Of a stretch of 64,000 nt of DNA, positions 9,968-20,256 are shown piece after piece. The stretch lies in contig NZ_JAVIWS010000001.1 in assembly GCF_031323975.1 (NCBI RefSeq), forward strand, positions 620,001 to 684,000, given 5' to 3'. The position numbers were made by a program, and so were the translations under genes. The notes under the pieces are model-generated. The model made no database searches. It was not told the DNA's origin and was given only the letters and a program-made list of their open reading frames with translations. Every line of letters begins with the position of its first letter. The first letter of the stretch is position 1. Source of the DNA: Escherichia ruysiae. Lineage in GTDB: Bacteria > Pseudomonadota > Gammaproteobacteria > Enterobacterales > Enterobacteriaceae.

Positions 9968-12900
9968 TTTACGCTCTCCTGTACCTGGTCATTGCCTTCG
10001 CCATCTAACCAGTCAATGTTCTTCATCTTACGCACTACAACAAACTCATCGCGGTTAGAACCTACGGTGCCGTAGTAGTTAAAGCCGTATGCTAGATGGG
10101 CATAGCCACCGATCATATGCGTCGGTTTCGGCGTGATACGGGTGACCGAGTTATGAATCCCCCCACGCTGCTGCGTGATTTCCGAACCCGGCAGGTTAAC
10201 GATACGTTCCTGCGCGTGGTACATCATGGTCATCCCTGCCGGAACACGCTGGCTGACAACCGCACGGGCAGTCAGCGCACCATTGCTGTTGAAGACTTCA
10301 ATCCAGTCGTTGTCGGCAATACCCAAATCTTTAGCATCGGCTTCGCTCAGCCAGACCACCGGACCACCGCGACCTAAAGTCAGCATCAGCAGGTTGTCGC
10401 TGTAAGTGGAATGGATCCCCCACTTCTGGTGCGGCGTCAGGAAGTTCAGAGCTTTTTCCGGGTTACCGTTAGATTTCTGTCCCATCACTTCTTTCACCGA
10501 ACGGGTATCGATCGGCGGACGATAAACCAGCAGGCTTTCACCGAAATCACGCATCCACTGATGATCCTGATACAGCTGCTGACGACCAGAGAGCGTGCGC
10601 CACGGAATTAGCTCGTGAACGTTGGTGTAACCGGCGTTGTAAGAAACGTGTTCATCTTCCAGACCAGACCAGGTCGGGCTGGAGATAATTTTGCGCGGCT
10701 GTGCCTGAATATCGCGGAAGCGGATCTTCTCGTCTTCTTTATTCAGCGCCAGATGCGTATGGTCACGACCGGTAAACTCGCTCAGTGCCGCCCAGGCTTT
10801 CACGGCTACCTGACCGTTGGTTTCCGGTGCCAGCGTCAGGATCATCTCTGCCGCATCAATTGCGGTGTTGAGCATTGGCTGGCCTTTCGCCGGGCCTTCA
10901 GCCTTGGTGTAGTTGAGCTTACGCAGCAGATCCATCTCACTCTGGGTGTTCCAGGCAATCCCTTTACCGCCGTTACCGATTTTCTCCATCAGCGGGCCGA
11001 TAGAGGTAAAGCGTTCGTAAGTGGCCGGATAATCACGCTCAACCACCATAATATGCGGTGCGGTTTTACCTGGGATCAGATCGCATTCGCCTTTTTTCCA
11101 GTCTTTCACATCCAGCGGCTGCGCCAGTTCGGCGGCGGAGTCGTGCTGGATTGGCAGCGTAACGATGTCGGTTTCTTTACCCAGATGACCGACGCACACT
11201 TCGGAGAATTTCTTCGCGATGGCTTTGTAGATTTCCCAGTCGCTTTTCGCTTCCCAGGCCGGATCGACCGCCGCAGACAGCGGGTGAATAAACGGATGCA
11301 TATCCGAAGTATTCATGTCGTCTTTTTCGTACCAGGTCGCCGTCGGTAAAATAATGTCGGAATAGAGACAGGTGCTCGACAGACGGAAGTCCAGCGTCAC
11401 CACCAGATCCAGCTTGCCTTCCAGACCGTTATCCTGCCAGTCCACTTCTTCCGGCTTCACGCCGCCCTGCTGCCCCAGATCTTTACCCTGGATACCGTGT
11501 TCCGTCCCCAGCAGGTACTTGAGCATAAACTCATGACCTTTACCGGAAGAGCCCAGCAGGTTAGAACGCCAGATAAACAGGTTACGCGGATGGTTTTTGC
11601 CGTTTTCCGGCTGTTCCGCAGCAAAACGGATTGAACCCTCTTTCAGGGATTTCACCGTATAGTCCACCGGATTCATCCCCGCTTTTTCTGCTTCACGAGC
11701 GATAGTCAGCGGGTTAGTGCCTAACTGCGGCGCAGACGGCAGCCAGCCCATACGTTCTGCACGAACGTTGAAGTCGATCAGGTGTCCGGTATAGCGGGAT
11801 TTATCCGCCATCGGCGACAGCAGTTCTTCCGCAGTCACGGTTTCATAACGCCACTGGCTGGAGTGGTTATAGAAATAAGAAGTGCTGTTCATGTGACGCG
11901 CCGGACGCTGCCAGTCAAGGGCAAACGCCAGCGGCTGCCAGCCGGTTTGCGGACGCAGTTTTTCCTGACCTACATAGTGCGCCCAGCCGCCCCCGCTCTG
12001 ACCGACACAGCCGCAGAAAATCAGCATGTTGATCAGACCGCGATAGTTCATGTCCAGGTGATACCAGTGGTTCAGCCCCGCACCGACGATAATCATTGAA
12101 CGACCGTGCGTCTTATCAGCGTTGTCGGCAAATTCACGGGCAATGCGGATAATCTGGCTACGAGAAACACCGGTGATCTGCTCGGCCCAGGCCGGGGTGT
12201 AGGCTTTCACGTCGTCATAGCTGGTTGCGCAGTTAACGTCGTTCAGACCACGCTCCAGGCCGTAGTTTGCCAGCGTCAAATCATAAACGGTGGTCACCAG
12301 TGCGGTGCTGCCATCAGCCAGTTGCAGGCGTTTTACCGGCAGCTTGTGCAGCAGAATGTTTTCCAGCTCCACTTTGTTGAAGTGTTCCGTGCCGTCGCCG
12401 CCAAAGTACGGGAAGCCCACTTCGGCAATCTCATCCTGACTACCCAGCAGACTCAGTTGCAGCTCGGTTTCTTCGCCGGTTTTGCCGTCGCGCTGCTCAA
12501 GATTCCATTTGCCCTTCTCGCCCCAACGGAAACCGATCGAACCGTTCGGCGCAACCATTTCACCTTGCGTATTAAAGGCGACGGTTTTCCATTCCGGGTT
12601 GTTTTCCTGACCCAGCGAATCAACCAGATCGGCGGCACGCAGCATACGACCCGCAGCGTAATAACCGTCGCGCTCTTCCAGCATTACCAGCATCGGCATG
12701 TCGGTGTAGCGACGCACATAATCGGTGAAATACTGGCTTGGGTTATCGAGATGGAATTCACGCAGCATCACGTGACCCATTGCCAGCGCCATTGCTGCGT
12801 CGGTGCCCTGTTTCGGTGCCAGCCACAGATCGCACAGTTTGGCGATTTCAGCGTAGTCCGGCGTGACGGCAACGGTTTTGGTGCCTTTGTAACGCACTTC

Positions 12901-13707
12901 GGTAAAGAAGTGAGCGTCCGGGGTACGGGTCTGCGGAACGTTAGAGCCCCAGGCGATGATATAGCTGGAGTTGTACCAGTCAGCGGATTCCGGTACGTCA
13001 GTTTGCTCGCCCCAGGTTTGCGGAGACGCAGGAGGCAGGTCGCAGTACCAGTCGTAGAAGCTTAAGCAAGTACCGCCAATCAGCGAAAGATAGCGAGCAC
13101 CTGATGCGTAAGAAACCATCGACATTGCCGGAATTGGCGAGAAGCCAGCGACACGATCCGGGCCGTAGTTTTTGATGGTGTAAACGTTAGACGCGGCGAT
13201 CAGTTCGTTCACTTCCTGCCAGGAAGAACGAACAAAACCACCGCGTCCACGCGCCTGCTTAAAGCTTTTCGCTTTATCGGCGTCTTCGATAATAGAAGCC
13301 CATGCCTCAACCGGATCGCTATGCTGCGCCTTCGCTTCACGCCACATTTTCATCAGGCGTTTGCGCATCATCGGGTATTTCAGACGGTTGGCGCTATAGA
13401 GATACCAGGAGTAGCTGGCACCGCGCGGGCAGCCGCGAGGTTCATGGTTTGGCAGATCCGGACGAGTACGCGGATAGTCAGTCTGCTGGGTTTCCCAGGT
13501 CACCAGACCGTTTTTAACGTAGATTTTCCAGCTGCAGGAGCCGGTGCAGTTTACCCCGTGGGTAGAGCGGACAATTTTGTCATGCTGCCAACGCTGGCGA
13601 TATCCATCCTCCCAGTCACGGTTGGTATCGAGAAGCTGGCCATGCCCATCGGCAAAGGTATCACCCTTCTGTTTGAAGTAGCGAAACCGGTCCAGGAATT
13701 TACTCAT
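9964..13707 (-). CDS. narG: Nitrate reductase A, alpha subunit (molybdoenzyme)
   Basis: NarG reduces nitrate to nitrite at a Mo-bis-MGD centre on the cytoplasmic face of the membrane, the terminal step of anaerobic nitrate respiration. At 1247 aa it is full length. The N terminus has HGVNCTGSCSW, where His plus Cys residues bind the FS0 [4Fe-4S] cluster, followed by CPRGASY with the last Cys. It is the first gene of narGHJI. Upstream at 13799-13812 is a perfect FNR box, with NarL heptamers farther out. Confidence 0.99.
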   Translation of the reverse strand: MSKFLDRFRYFKQKGDTFADGHGQLLDTNRDWEDGYRQRWQHDKIVRSTHGVNCTGSCSWKIYVKNGLVTWETQQTDYPRTRPDLPNHEPRGCPRGASYSWYLYSANRLKYPMMRKRLMKMWREAKAQHSDPVEAWASIIEDADKAKSFKQARGRGGFVRSSWQEVNELIAASNVYTIKNYGPDRVAGFSPIPAMSMVSYASGARYLSLIGGTCLSFYDWYCDLPPASPQTWGEQTDVPESADWYNSSYIIAWGSNVPQTRTPDAHFFTEVRYKGTKTVAVTPDYAEIAKLCDLWLAPKQGTDAAMALAMGHVMLREFHLDNPSQYFTDYVRRYTDMPMLVMLEERDGYYAAGRMLRAADLVDSLGQENNPEWKTVAFNTQGEMVAPNGSIGFRWGEKGKWNLEQRDGKTGEETELQLSLLGSQDEIAEVGFPYFGGDGTEHFNKVELENILLHKLPVKRLQLADGSTALVTTVYDLTLANYGLERGLNDVNCATSYDDVKAYTPAWAEQITGVSRSQIIRIAREFADNADKTHGRSMIIVGAGLNHWYHLDMNYRGLINMLIFCGCVGQSGGGWAHYVGQEKLRPQTGWQPLAFALDWQRPARHMNSTSYFYNHSSQWRYETVTAEELLSPMADKSRYTGHLIDFNVRAERMGWLPSAPQLGTNPLTIAREAEKAGMNPVDYTVKSLKEGSIRFAAEQPENGKNHPRNLFIWRSNLLGSSGKGHEFMLKYLLGTEHGIQGKDLGQQGGVKPEEVDWQDNGLEGKLDLVVTLDFRLSSTCLYSDIILPTATWYEKDDMNTSDMHPFIHPLSAAVDPAWEAKSDWEIYKAIAKKFSEVCVGHLGKETDIVTLPIQHDSAAELAQPLDVKDWKKGECDLIPGKTAPHIMVVERDYPATYERFTSIGPLMEKIGNGGKGIAWNTQSEMDLLRKLNYTKAEGPAKGQPMLNTAIDAAEMILTLAPETNGQVAVKAWAALSEFTGRDHTHLALNKEDEKIRFRDIQAQPRKIISSPTWSGLEDEHVSYNAGYTNVHELIPWRTLSGRQQLYQDHQWMRDFGESLLVYRPPIDTRSVKEVMGQKSNGNPEKALNFLTPHQKWGIHSTYSDNLLMLTLGRGGPVVWLSEADAKDLGIADNDWIEVFNSNGALTARAVVSQRVPAGMTMMYHAQERIVNLPGSEITQQRGGIHNSVTRITPKPTHMIGGYAHLAYGFNYYGTVGSNRDEFVVVRKMKNIDWLDGEGNDQVQESVK

Positions 13708-13798
13708 CGGTTTTCTCCTGTGGGAGCCTGTCGGCTCTCTGATAAATCGACATTGCTAATGTTTAAAACGAAGGTAACGCTCTGAAACGTCGTGGGAA

Positions 13799-13812
13799 TT
13801 GATAACGATCAA
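13799..13812 (-). promoter_or_regulatory. FNR-binding site of the narG promoter
   Basis: TTGATAACGATCAA is a perfect match to the FNR consensus TTGAT-N4-ATCAA. Its centre lies about 98 bases from the narG ATG. If it sits at the class II position -41.5, transcription starts near 13764. Confidence 0.88.
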
Positions 13813-13845
13813 GAGTGGTGGGGATGAAAAATAAAGTAAATTCCT

Positions 13846-13962
13846 AATATACCTCTTTGGGGTAATTGATATTTATTATCCAACTTATTGTAAATTAATG
13901 TTTTTTACATCCAATGTCATTTAATCACTTCGGATTTTTATACAGATGGGTATTAAGGAGTA
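13846..13962 (-). promoter_or_regulatory. NarL-binding heptamers upstream of narG
   Basis: Heptamers matching TACYNMT or its complement occur as an inverted pair at 13850-13864 (TACCTCT then TGGGGTA, the latter imperfect) and as a cluster at 13946-13952 (ATGGGTA) and 13956-13962 (AGGAGTA). Relative to a start near 13764 they lie at about -90 and -190, where NarL sites are known in K-12 narG. The stretch between 13812 and the narK terminator at 14050 holds no gene; it is AT-rich and probably contains the IHF bend site. Confidence 0.65.
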
Positions 13963-14049
13963 TCCCCCATGGATGACATATTAATGGTGCTTAATTGACG
14001 CCGTTGAAATAATCATCTCTCTATAAGTATGTTGTAACTAAATGACAAA

Positions 14050-14077
14050 TAAAAAAAGCGCGACATTATGCCGCGCA
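14050..14077 (-). terminator. narK terminator
   Basis: On the minus strand GCGCGGCATAATGTCGCGC is followed by a run of seven T, 23 bases after the narK stop. Confidence 0.8.
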
Positions 14078-14099
14078 AAGGATAATCAAATATTACGAT

Positions 14100-15491
14100 T
14101 TATTTTTTAGAATGTCGACCATATACCGCCCAGGTAATTACTACGCAGGCGATATAGAAAATCAAAAATACTTTCATTGCACCGACTGGCGACCCTGTTA
14201 ATGCCAGTGAGCTACCGAACGCTTTCGGGATAAAGAAGCCACCGATAGCGCCAATCGCGGAGATGAAGCCCAGCGCCGCCGCAGTGTCGGTTGCCGCTTC
14301 ACGCATGGCACGTTCGTCAGAACCGCCTTCTGCTTTCACGCGATCCATCGTCAGTTTACGGAAGATCACGGAAATCATCTGGAAGGTGGAGCCACTACCC
14401 AGCCCCGCCGTCAGGAACAGCGCCAGGAAGACCGCAAAGAATGCCATGAAGTTTCCGCCTTGCCCGTCAGTCGGTAAGGTGAGGAACAGCAGGCCACTGA
14501 AAATCGCCATCAGCACGAAGTTCACCAGCGTGACCCGAGTACCGCCGAGACGGTCGGACAATGCTCCCCCCGCAGAACGCGCCAGTGCGCCAATAAACGG
14601 CCCAAAGAAGGCGTAGTGCAGGATCTGTACATCCGGGAACTGCGTTTTTGACAGCATGGCAAAACCCGCAGAGAAACCGATGAAGGAACCGAAGGTTGCC
14701 AGATACAGCAGGCTCATAATCCACAGATGACCCCGTTTGAGTACTGGCAACTGCTCCTTGATAGAGGCTTTCGAGGTAGCAAGGTCGTTCATGCCAAACC
14801 ATGCTGCAATGGTGAAGATGGCGAGGAACGGCACCCATACCCAGGACGCGTTAGCCAGATACAGCTCGGTGCCATCCGGCTGTGTTACGCCCTGGCTGCC
14901 AAATGCAGCAAAAATTGACAGTGATACCACCAGCGGAGCAACCAGCTGCATGACGCTAACGCCCATGTTGCCCAGACCACCATTCAGCCCCAGTGCACCA
15001 CCCTGCTTCTGCTTGGGAAAGAAGAAGCTAATGTTTGCCATACTGGATGCGAAGTTCGCGCCAGCAAAGCCGCACAGCAGAGAAATAATGATGAATACGC
15101 TGTATGGCGTAGTGGTGTCCTGCACGGCAAAACCCAGCCAGACGCAAGGAATAATGAGAATGCCGGTGCTGAACGCCGTCCAGCGACGACCACCGAAGAT
15201 TGGAACCATAAAGGAGTATGGCACACGCAATAATGCGCCAGAAACCGAAGGTAGTGCGGTCAAAAGAAACAGCTGATCGGTCGTAAAATTAAAGCCGACT
15301 TTCGGTAAATTTACCGCGACGGCACTGAATAACATCCATACACAAAACGCCAGTAGCAGACAGGGAACGGAAATCCACAGATTGCGGCTGGCTATACGCT
15401 GGCCGCGCTGTTGCCAGAACGCAGGATCTTCCGGTCGCCAATCAGTAATGACAGCTCCAGTAGCCCTTTCGGGGGCGGATGAGTGACTCAT
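14100..15491 (-). CDS. narK: Nitrate/nitrite antiporter NarK
   Basis: NarK is an inner-membrane MFS protein that brings nitrate in and exports nitrite, feeding NarGHI. It has 12 hydrophobic segments in ~463 aa. Both nitrate-signature loops are present: GFAGANFASSMANISFFFPK with following Gly-rich GLNGGLGNMG, and AGLGSGSTFQMISVIFRKL. I chose the ATG at 15491 (MSHSSAPERA), which has AGAGG five bases upstream and gives the K-12 length; an in-frame GTG at 15497 would add two residues. FNR sites and a NarL heptamer precede it. Confidence 0.97.
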   Translation of the reverse strand: MSHSSAPERATGAVITDWRPEDPAFWQQRGQRIASRNLWISVPCLLLAFCVWMLFSAVAVNLPKVGFNFTTDQLFLLTALPSVSGALLRVPYSFMVPIFGGRRWTAFSTGILIIPCVWLGFAVQDTTTPYSVFIIISLLCGFAGANFASSMANISFFFPKQKQGGALGLNGGLGNMGVSVMQLVAPLVVSLSIFAAFGSQGVTQPDGTELYLANASWVWVPFLAIFTIAAWFGMNDLATSKASIKEQLPVLKRGHLWIMSLLYLATFGSFIGFSAGFAMLSKTQFPDVQILHYAFFGPFIGALARSAGGALSDRLGGTRVTLVNFVLMAIFSGLLFLTLPTDGQGGNFMAFFAVFLALFLTAGLGSGSTFQMISVIFRKLTMDRVKAEGGSDERAMREAATDTAAALGFISAIGAIGGFFIPKAFGSSLALTGSPVGAMKVFLIFYIACVVITWAVYGRHSKK

Positions 15492-15550
15492 AGACACCTC
15501 TGATACTCGTTTCGATGTCTGCCACCTTAGTGTCTGTAGCCAAAGGTAAT

Positions 15551-15564
15551 TTGATGTAAATCAA
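15551..15564 (-). promoter_or_regulatory. FNR site proximal to narK
   Basis: TTGATGTAAATCAA is a perfect FNR inverted repeat. Its centre is about 66 bases upstream of the narK ATG, fitting the -41.5 activator position for a start near 15516. Confidence 0.88.
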
Positions 15565-15588
15565 ACGATAAGATAACTTTATCTATCA

Positions 15589-15609
15589 TTGATATTTATG
15601 ATTACCCAT
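15589..15609 (-). promoter_or_regulatory. Distal FNR-like site and NarL heptamer upstream of narK
   Basis: TTGATATTTATGAT at 15589-15602 is a degenerate FNR site centred 38 bases farther out than the proximal one, the -79.5 spacing known for narK. It abuts TACCCAT at 15603-15609, a NarL heptamer. Further heptamer-like sequences (AGGAGTA, ATGGGTA) occur between 15700 and 15740, toward narX. Confidence 0.65.
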
Positions 15610-15829
15610 AGTGAGTACGGAGATTTCATAAAAATTATGAGATTTTTCACAGTACTGTAAAATCCCTACCCTTACTGATGTAAATCGACTAACCACACGA
15701 CAAATAAGGAGTAACTCTTTCCAGGTATGGGTATACTTCAGCCAATAGCCGAGAATAACGCCATTCCAGAATGTATCGTCACATTCATTAAGGTTATTGC
15801 TCATTCAAAGCCTGAAGGAAGAGGTTTAC

Positions 15830-17626
15830 ATGCTTAAACGTTGTCTCTCTCCGCTCACCCTGGTTAATCAGGTTGCGCTTATTGTTTTGCTTTCTACCGC
15901 TATTGGACTGGCGGGGATGGCGGTTTCTGGCTGGCTGGTACAAGGCGTTCAGGGCAGCGCCCATGCTATTAACAAAGCGGGATCGCTGCGTATGCAAACT
16001 TACCGGCTACTGGCGGCAGTACCATTAAGCGAGAAAGACAAGCCCTTAATCAAAGAGATGGAACAAACGGCATTTAGCACCGAATTAACTCGAGCAGCAG
16101 AACGAGACGGGCAACTGGCGCAATTACAGGGTTTGCAGGATTACTGGCGCCATGAGCTGATTCCTGCGCTGCTACACGCACAAAGCCGCGAAACGGTGTC
16201 GGCTGACGTCAGCCAGTTTGTCGCCGGGCTTGATCAGTTGGTGTCTGGTTTTGACCGCACCACAGAAATGCGCATTGAGACGGTCGTACTGGTTCATCGG
16301 GTGATGGCTGTGTTTATGGCACTTCTGCTGGTATTTACCATCATATGGCTGCGGGCACGGCTGCTACAGCCGTGGCGGCAATTGCTGGCGATGGCGAGTG
16401 CCGTCAGCCATCGCGATTTTACCCAGCGGGCGAATATCAGCGGGCGCAACGAAATGGCAATGCTCGGAACGGCACTGAACAATATGTCTGCGGAACTGGC
16501 GGAGAGTTATGCCGTACTTGAGCATCGGGTACAGGAGAAAACCGCCGGGCTGGAGCATAAAAATCAAATACTCTCGTTTTTGTGGCAGGCTAACCGTCGT
16601 TTGCATTCTCGCGCCCCACTGTGTGAACGCCTGTCACCTGTACTCAACGGATTGCAAAATTTAACCCTGCTGCGTGATATCGAACTGCGTGTATATGACA
16701 CTGAAGATGAAGAGAATCATCAGGAGTTCACCTGCCAGCCGGATATGACCTGCGACGACAAAGGCTGCCAACTCTGCCCGCGCGGGGTATTACCCGTTGG
16801 TGATCGCGGCACTACCCTGAAATGGCGACTGGCAGATTCCCATATGCAGTACGGCATTTTGCTGGCGACCCTGCCTCAGGGGCGCCATCTGAGCCATGAT
16901 CAACAGCAACTGGTGGATACGCTGGTCGAACAATTAACCGCCACTCTGGCGCTGGATCGCCATCAGGAACGCCAGCAGCAGTTGATCGTGATGGAAGAGC
17001 GTGCCACCATTGCGCGCGAACTACATGATTCTATTGCCCAATCTCTCTCTTGTATGAAGATGCAGGTGAGTTGTTTACAGATGCAAGGCGACGCACTGCC
17101 AGAAAGCAGCCGCGAACTGTTAAGCCAGATCCGTAACGAACTGAATGCGTCATGGGCGCAGTTGCGTGAGTTGCTCACCACATTCCGTTTGCAGCTCACA
17201 GAACCGGGATTACGCCCGGCACTGGAGGCAAGTTGTGAAGAGTACAGCGCCAAATTTGGCTTCCCGGTGAAGCTGGATTACCAGTTGCCACCGCGTCTGG
17301 TGCCCTCGCATCAGGCAATCCATCTGTTGCAAATTGCCCGTGAGGCATTAAGTAACGCCCTCAAACATTCGCAAGCGAGCGAGGTCGTTGTGACGGTGGC
17401 GCAAAACGATAATCAGGTCAAACTGACCGTCCAGGATAACGGCTGCGGGGTGCCTGAAAATGCCATCCGCAGCAATCACTACGGCATGATAATTATGCGT
17501 GACCGTGCGCAAAGTCTGCGTGGCGACTGTCGCGTCCGCCGTCGTGAATCAGGTGGCACCGAAGTGGTGGTCACTTTTATTCCCGAAAAAACTTTCACAG
17601 ACGTCCAAGGAGATATCCATGAGTAA
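15830..17626 (+). CDS. narX: Nitrate/nitrite sensor histidine kinase NarX
   Basis: NarX senses periplasmic nitrate and nitrite and phosphorylates or dephosphorylates NarL. The 598 aa protein has a first membrane helix at ~15-37, a periplasmic sensor region with the P-box ([20 protein letters not shown]), a second helix near 150-175 and a HAMP segment. A Cys cluster (CDDKGCQLC) follows. The HisKA_3 motif [18 protein letters not shown] contains the phospho-acceptor His near 399, and the ATPase part ends with DNGCGVP and GMIIMRDRA. The start at 15830 is preceded by GGAAGAGG; a TTG at 15797 is less likely. It overlaps narL by 8 bases. Confidence 0.97.
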   Translation: MLKRCLSPLTLVNQVALIVLLSTAIGLAGMAVSGWLVQGVQGSAHAINKAGSLRMQTYRLLAAVPLSEKDKPLIKEMEQTAFSTELTRAAERDGQLAQLQGLQDYWRHELIPALLHAQSRETVSADVSQFVAGLDQLVSGFDRTTEMRIETVVLVHRVMAVFMALLLVFTIIWLRARLLQPWRQLLAMASAVSHRDFTQRANISGRNEMAMLGTALNNMSAELAESYAVLEHRVQEKTAGLEHKNQILSFLWQANRRLHSRAPLCERLSPVLNGLQNLTLLRDIELRVYDTEDEENHQEFTCQPDMTCDDKGCQLCPRGVLPVGDRGTTLKWRLADSHMQYGILLATLPQGRHLSHDQQQLVDTLVEQLTATLALDRHQERQQQLIVMEERATIARELHDSIAQSLSCMKMQVSCLQMQGDALPESSRELLSQIRNELNASWAQLRELLTTFRLQLTEPGLRPALEASCEEYSAKFGFPVKLDYQLPPRLVPSHQAIHLLQIAREALSNALKHSQASEVVVTVAQNDNQVKLTVQDNGCGVPENAIRSNHYGMIIMRDRAQSLRGDCRVRRRESGGTEVVVTFIPEKTFTDVQGDIHE

Positions 17627-18269
17627 TCAGGAACCGGCTACTATCCTGCTGATCGACGATCACCCGATGCTGCGAACTGGCGTAAAACAGCTTATCAGCA
17701 TGGCCCCCGATATCACTGTGGTTGGCGAAGCGAGCAATGGCGAGCAGGGTATTTTACTTGCGGAATCTCTCGATCCTGATCTGATTCTGCTTGATCTGAA
17801 TATGCCCGGCATGAACGGTCTGGAAACGCTGGATAAACTACGCGAAAAATCTTTATCCGGTCGCATTGTGGTATTCAGCGTCTCTAATCATGAAGAGGAC
17901 GTCGTCACCGCGCTGAAACGCGGCGCAGATGGTTATCTGTTAAAAGATATGGAGCCGGAAGATCTGTTGAAAGCGTTACACCAGGCTGCAGCTGGTGAAA
18001 TGGTATTAAGCGAGGCGTTAACCCCTGTTCTGGCCGCCAGCCTGCGTGCTAACCGCGCCACGACTGAACGCGACGTCAACCAGTTAACGCCGCGCGAGCG
18101 CGATATTCTGAAACTGATTGCTCAGGGCTTACCGAATAAGATGATCGCCCGTCGCCTGGACATCACTGAAAGCACGGTCAAAGTGCACGTGAAGCACATG
18201 CTGAAAAAAATGAAGCTTAAATCTCGTGTGGAAGCCGCAGTATGGGTGCATCAGGAACGTATTTTCTGA
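17619..18269 (+). CDS. narL: Nitrate response regulator NarL
   Basis: NarL is the DNA-binding partner of NarX and NarQ. It activates narG and narK and represses alternative anaerobic respiratory genes. The 216 aa protein has a receiver domain with acidic pocket DDHPM and phospho-site D59 in [12 protein letters not shown]-terminal LuxR-type helix-turn-helix follows ([20 protein letters not shown], then [17 protein letters not shown]). The ATG lies inside the end of narX (ATGAGTAA overlap) after AAGGAG, so the two are translationally coupled. Its stop abuts the convergent ychO stop. Confidence 0.98.
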   Translation: MSNQEPATILLIDDHPMLRTGVKQLISMAPDITVVGEASNGEQGILLAESLDPDLILLDLNMPGMNGLETLDKLREKSLSGRIVVFSVSNHEEDVVTALKRGADGYLLKDMEPEDLLKALHQAAAGEMVLSEALTPVLAASLRANRATTERDVNQLTPRERDILKLIAQGLPNKMIARRLDITESTVKVHVKHMLKKMKLKSRVEAAVWVHQERIF

Positions 18270-19664
18270 TTATGGTTCCCAGCGCAGTTCGTCCTTTGCC
18301 ATTTCATCGAAAGGTTCGGCAAGCGTTAGCGTGATCTCATTGGAAGAGACACGCTGTCCCTGGTTATCTTCCACCACCACCGACAAGCGCCATCGATTGG
18401 TCGCCTCTTCTCCACTTTGCCAGTCCGGCACGATCAGCGTCCAGCCATCCGCACTATTGGCTGTGGCTCCCGATGTCAGACTTAACATCTGTGTATCCCC
18501 TTGCCAGATCAATTGTCGAATACCGTAACGACTGTGGATTTGTAATTTCAGCGGCACCGTTTCACCAGGTTTAAGATCCCAGGGGGGCGTCGCCAGAAAT
18601 ACCGTTAAGGTTTTACGCTGATGATACTCAATGACCGGCAGATTATTCCGCTGCGGATTGTCATAGCGACTGCCGCGCAACGACTGACTCTCAGCAACTT
18701 CGCCAGCAGAAAGTTGTTTGTTTAGTGGCACACCAAAGCGGTAGTTAATATTCAGCCCGAGATTATTTTGGCTTTCTCCACTTTCGCCTTGTTTATGCTG
18801 AGCGGTCATAGTAACGAGTGGAACAGGGGTGTAATTAAGCCCCAGACTCATGGCGACAGGATTATGATAACCCGTACCAGAATTAAACAGATCGACACGC
18901 TGACCAAAATATTGTTCGAGGCTGACACTGGTGTTGAGATGCTGGTAAAACGGCATTCGCATCCGGGCAGTCAGATCATAACCACGTGCCATACGCTGCT
19001 CGAGCGAGGCAGTCTGTTCATGCCATGAGGCAAAAGGCTGATAATAATTTGCCGACAGACGCAGATATTCTCCCCAGGCTTCAGCGCCAACCCCTGCCCG
19101 CTGAAGATTTTCATCTAACAAGTTGTCATAAAACGTGTTGTATCCCATCAACCATGTGCCATGCCTCCAGCGTTGACCAATGCCAAGGTTACTTACCAGA
19201 CCATCGTCCTGCTGGGTGAGCCCAAGTTGGCTCCATGTAAGATAACGCTCGTTATCCTGCAACGGTACAAACCAGCTCCCCCGGCTGCCGGTAAAATGCC
19301 CTTCGTTATCCACTTTAACGTCAACACTGGCGTTCCCCCACGGCGAAAGCCAGGACTCCACATGTTGATTAACCTGCTGACTGAGCGCATCACGGACTTT
19401 TCCCAGCGCGAAGGCTTTTGCCTGTTCGCCTGTATCCTGACCGTTATCAGTCATACTGGTTTCACCAAAATCTTTCACGATTTCGGCGAAGTGTTTTTCA
19501 CCGTCATGATTTTCCGGTGCCATTCCTAAGTCCGGCAGACCATCCTTATCGTTATCAAAAGGATTTACCGATTGCTGCTCAACGGATGGCTGTGCGCTAG
19601 CTATACCGCCTGCCAGCAGCAAGAGTAAATAAAGTGGGGTAACACGAGAGACGATACGGCTCAA
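18270..19664 (-). CDS. ychO: YchO, invasin/intimin-like outer-membrane protein
   Basis: This 464 aa protein has a cleavable signal peptide (LYLLLLLAGGIASA, cut near residue 24) and an inverse-autotransporter beta-barrel like the N-terminal part of intimin and invasin. The features are an acidic FDNDKDGLPD stretch, a linker helix with AFALGKVRDALSQQVNQHVE, then alternating beta segments such as QRWRHGTWLMGYNTFYDN. A single Ig-like domain ends the protein (LKLQIHSRYGI onward), so it lacks the long passenger of true invasins. Its role is unclear; in pathogenic strains related proteins affect adhesion and biofilm. It is convergent with narL. Confidence 0.9.
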   Translation of the reverse strand: MSRIVSRVTPLYLLLLLAGGIASAQPSVEQQSVNPFDNDKDGLPDLGMAPENHDGEKHFAEIVKDFGETSMTDNGQDTGEQAKAFALGKVRDALSQQVNQHVESWLSPWGNASVDVKVDNEGHFTGSRGSWFVPLQDNERYLTWSQLGLTQQDDGLVSNLGIGQRWRHGTWLMGYNTFYDNLLDENLQRAGVGAEAWGEYLRLSANYYQPFASWHEQTASLEQRMARGYDLTARMRMPFYQHLNTSVSLEQYFGQRVDLFNSGTGYHNPVAMSLGLNYTPVPLVTMTAQHKQGESGESQNNLGLNINYRFGVPLNKQLSAGEVAESQSLRGSRYDNPQRNNLPVIEYHQRKTLTVFLATPPWDLKPGETVPLKLQIHSRYGIRQLIWQGDTQMLSLTSGATANSADGWTLIVPDWQSGEEATNRWRLSVVVEDNQGQRVSSNEITLTLAEPFDEMAKDELRWEP

Positions 19665-19847
19665 AACGTCAGTAATTTCCGGTAAAAATGAACACCCATT
19701 ACTTTATAGAATAACGATTACTGGTAACTTTTCTCGTACTTTCTCATGCTTTATGGAAAATCCTAAAAATGTGGCAAATTGGTCAGACAGCGTAAAAGCA
19801 GTAAGATAGAAGTCGAAAATCTAATTATCTGAATACAGGAGTGAGTA

Positions 19848-20201
19848 ATGCAAAAAATCGTGATCGTTGCCAATGGCGCGCCCTACGGGAGCGAATCCTT
19901 ATTTAATAGCCTGCGGCTGGCCATTGCGCTACGGGAACAGGAGAGCAACCTGGATCTGCGTTTGTTTCTGATGTCTGATGCGGTAACTGCCGGATTACGC
20001 GGACAAAAACCGGGGGAAGGCTACAATATTCAGCAAATGCTCGAGATCCTCACTGCACAAAATGTGCCTGTGAAATTGTGCAAAACCTGCACCGATGGTC
20101 GCGGTATCAGCCCACTTCCGCTGATTGATGGAGTTGAAATTGGCACACTGGTCGAACTGGCGCAATGGACGCTGGTTGCCGATAAAGTGCTCACGTTTTA
20201 A
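19848..20201 (+). CDS. ychN: YchN, DsrE-family small protein
   Basis: A 117 aa DsrE/DsrF-like protein that forms a homohexamer in K-12. Members of this fold often carry or relay sulfur. The protein starts MQKIVIVANGAPYGSESLFN and contains VKLCKTCTDGRG, where Cys residues lie at the place of the active Cys in related sulfur relay proteins. The true function is unknown. The ATG at 19848 follows CAGGAG. It is monocistronic; an inverted repeat GGGGCG/CGCCCC at 20211-20238 follows but lacks a T run. Confidence 0.93.
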   Translation: MQKIVIVANGAPYGSESLFNSLRLAIALREQESNLDLRLFLMSDAVTAGLRGQKPGEGYNIQQMLEILTAQNVPVKLCKTCTDGRGISPLPLIDGVEIGTLVELAQWTLVADKVLTF

Positions 20202-20256
20202 TTGCAGTATGGGGCGCTCAAGGTTACAGAAACGCCCCGCTGTGATAACAGTTTCA

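Noticed and set aside
12106..13065. A 319-codon plus-strand frame opposite narG, and similar ones at 10615-11349 and 9410-9901
   Set aside because: All are in the frames shadowing narGH. The translations are rich in Phe, Gln and His with no family pattern, typical of antisense shadows.
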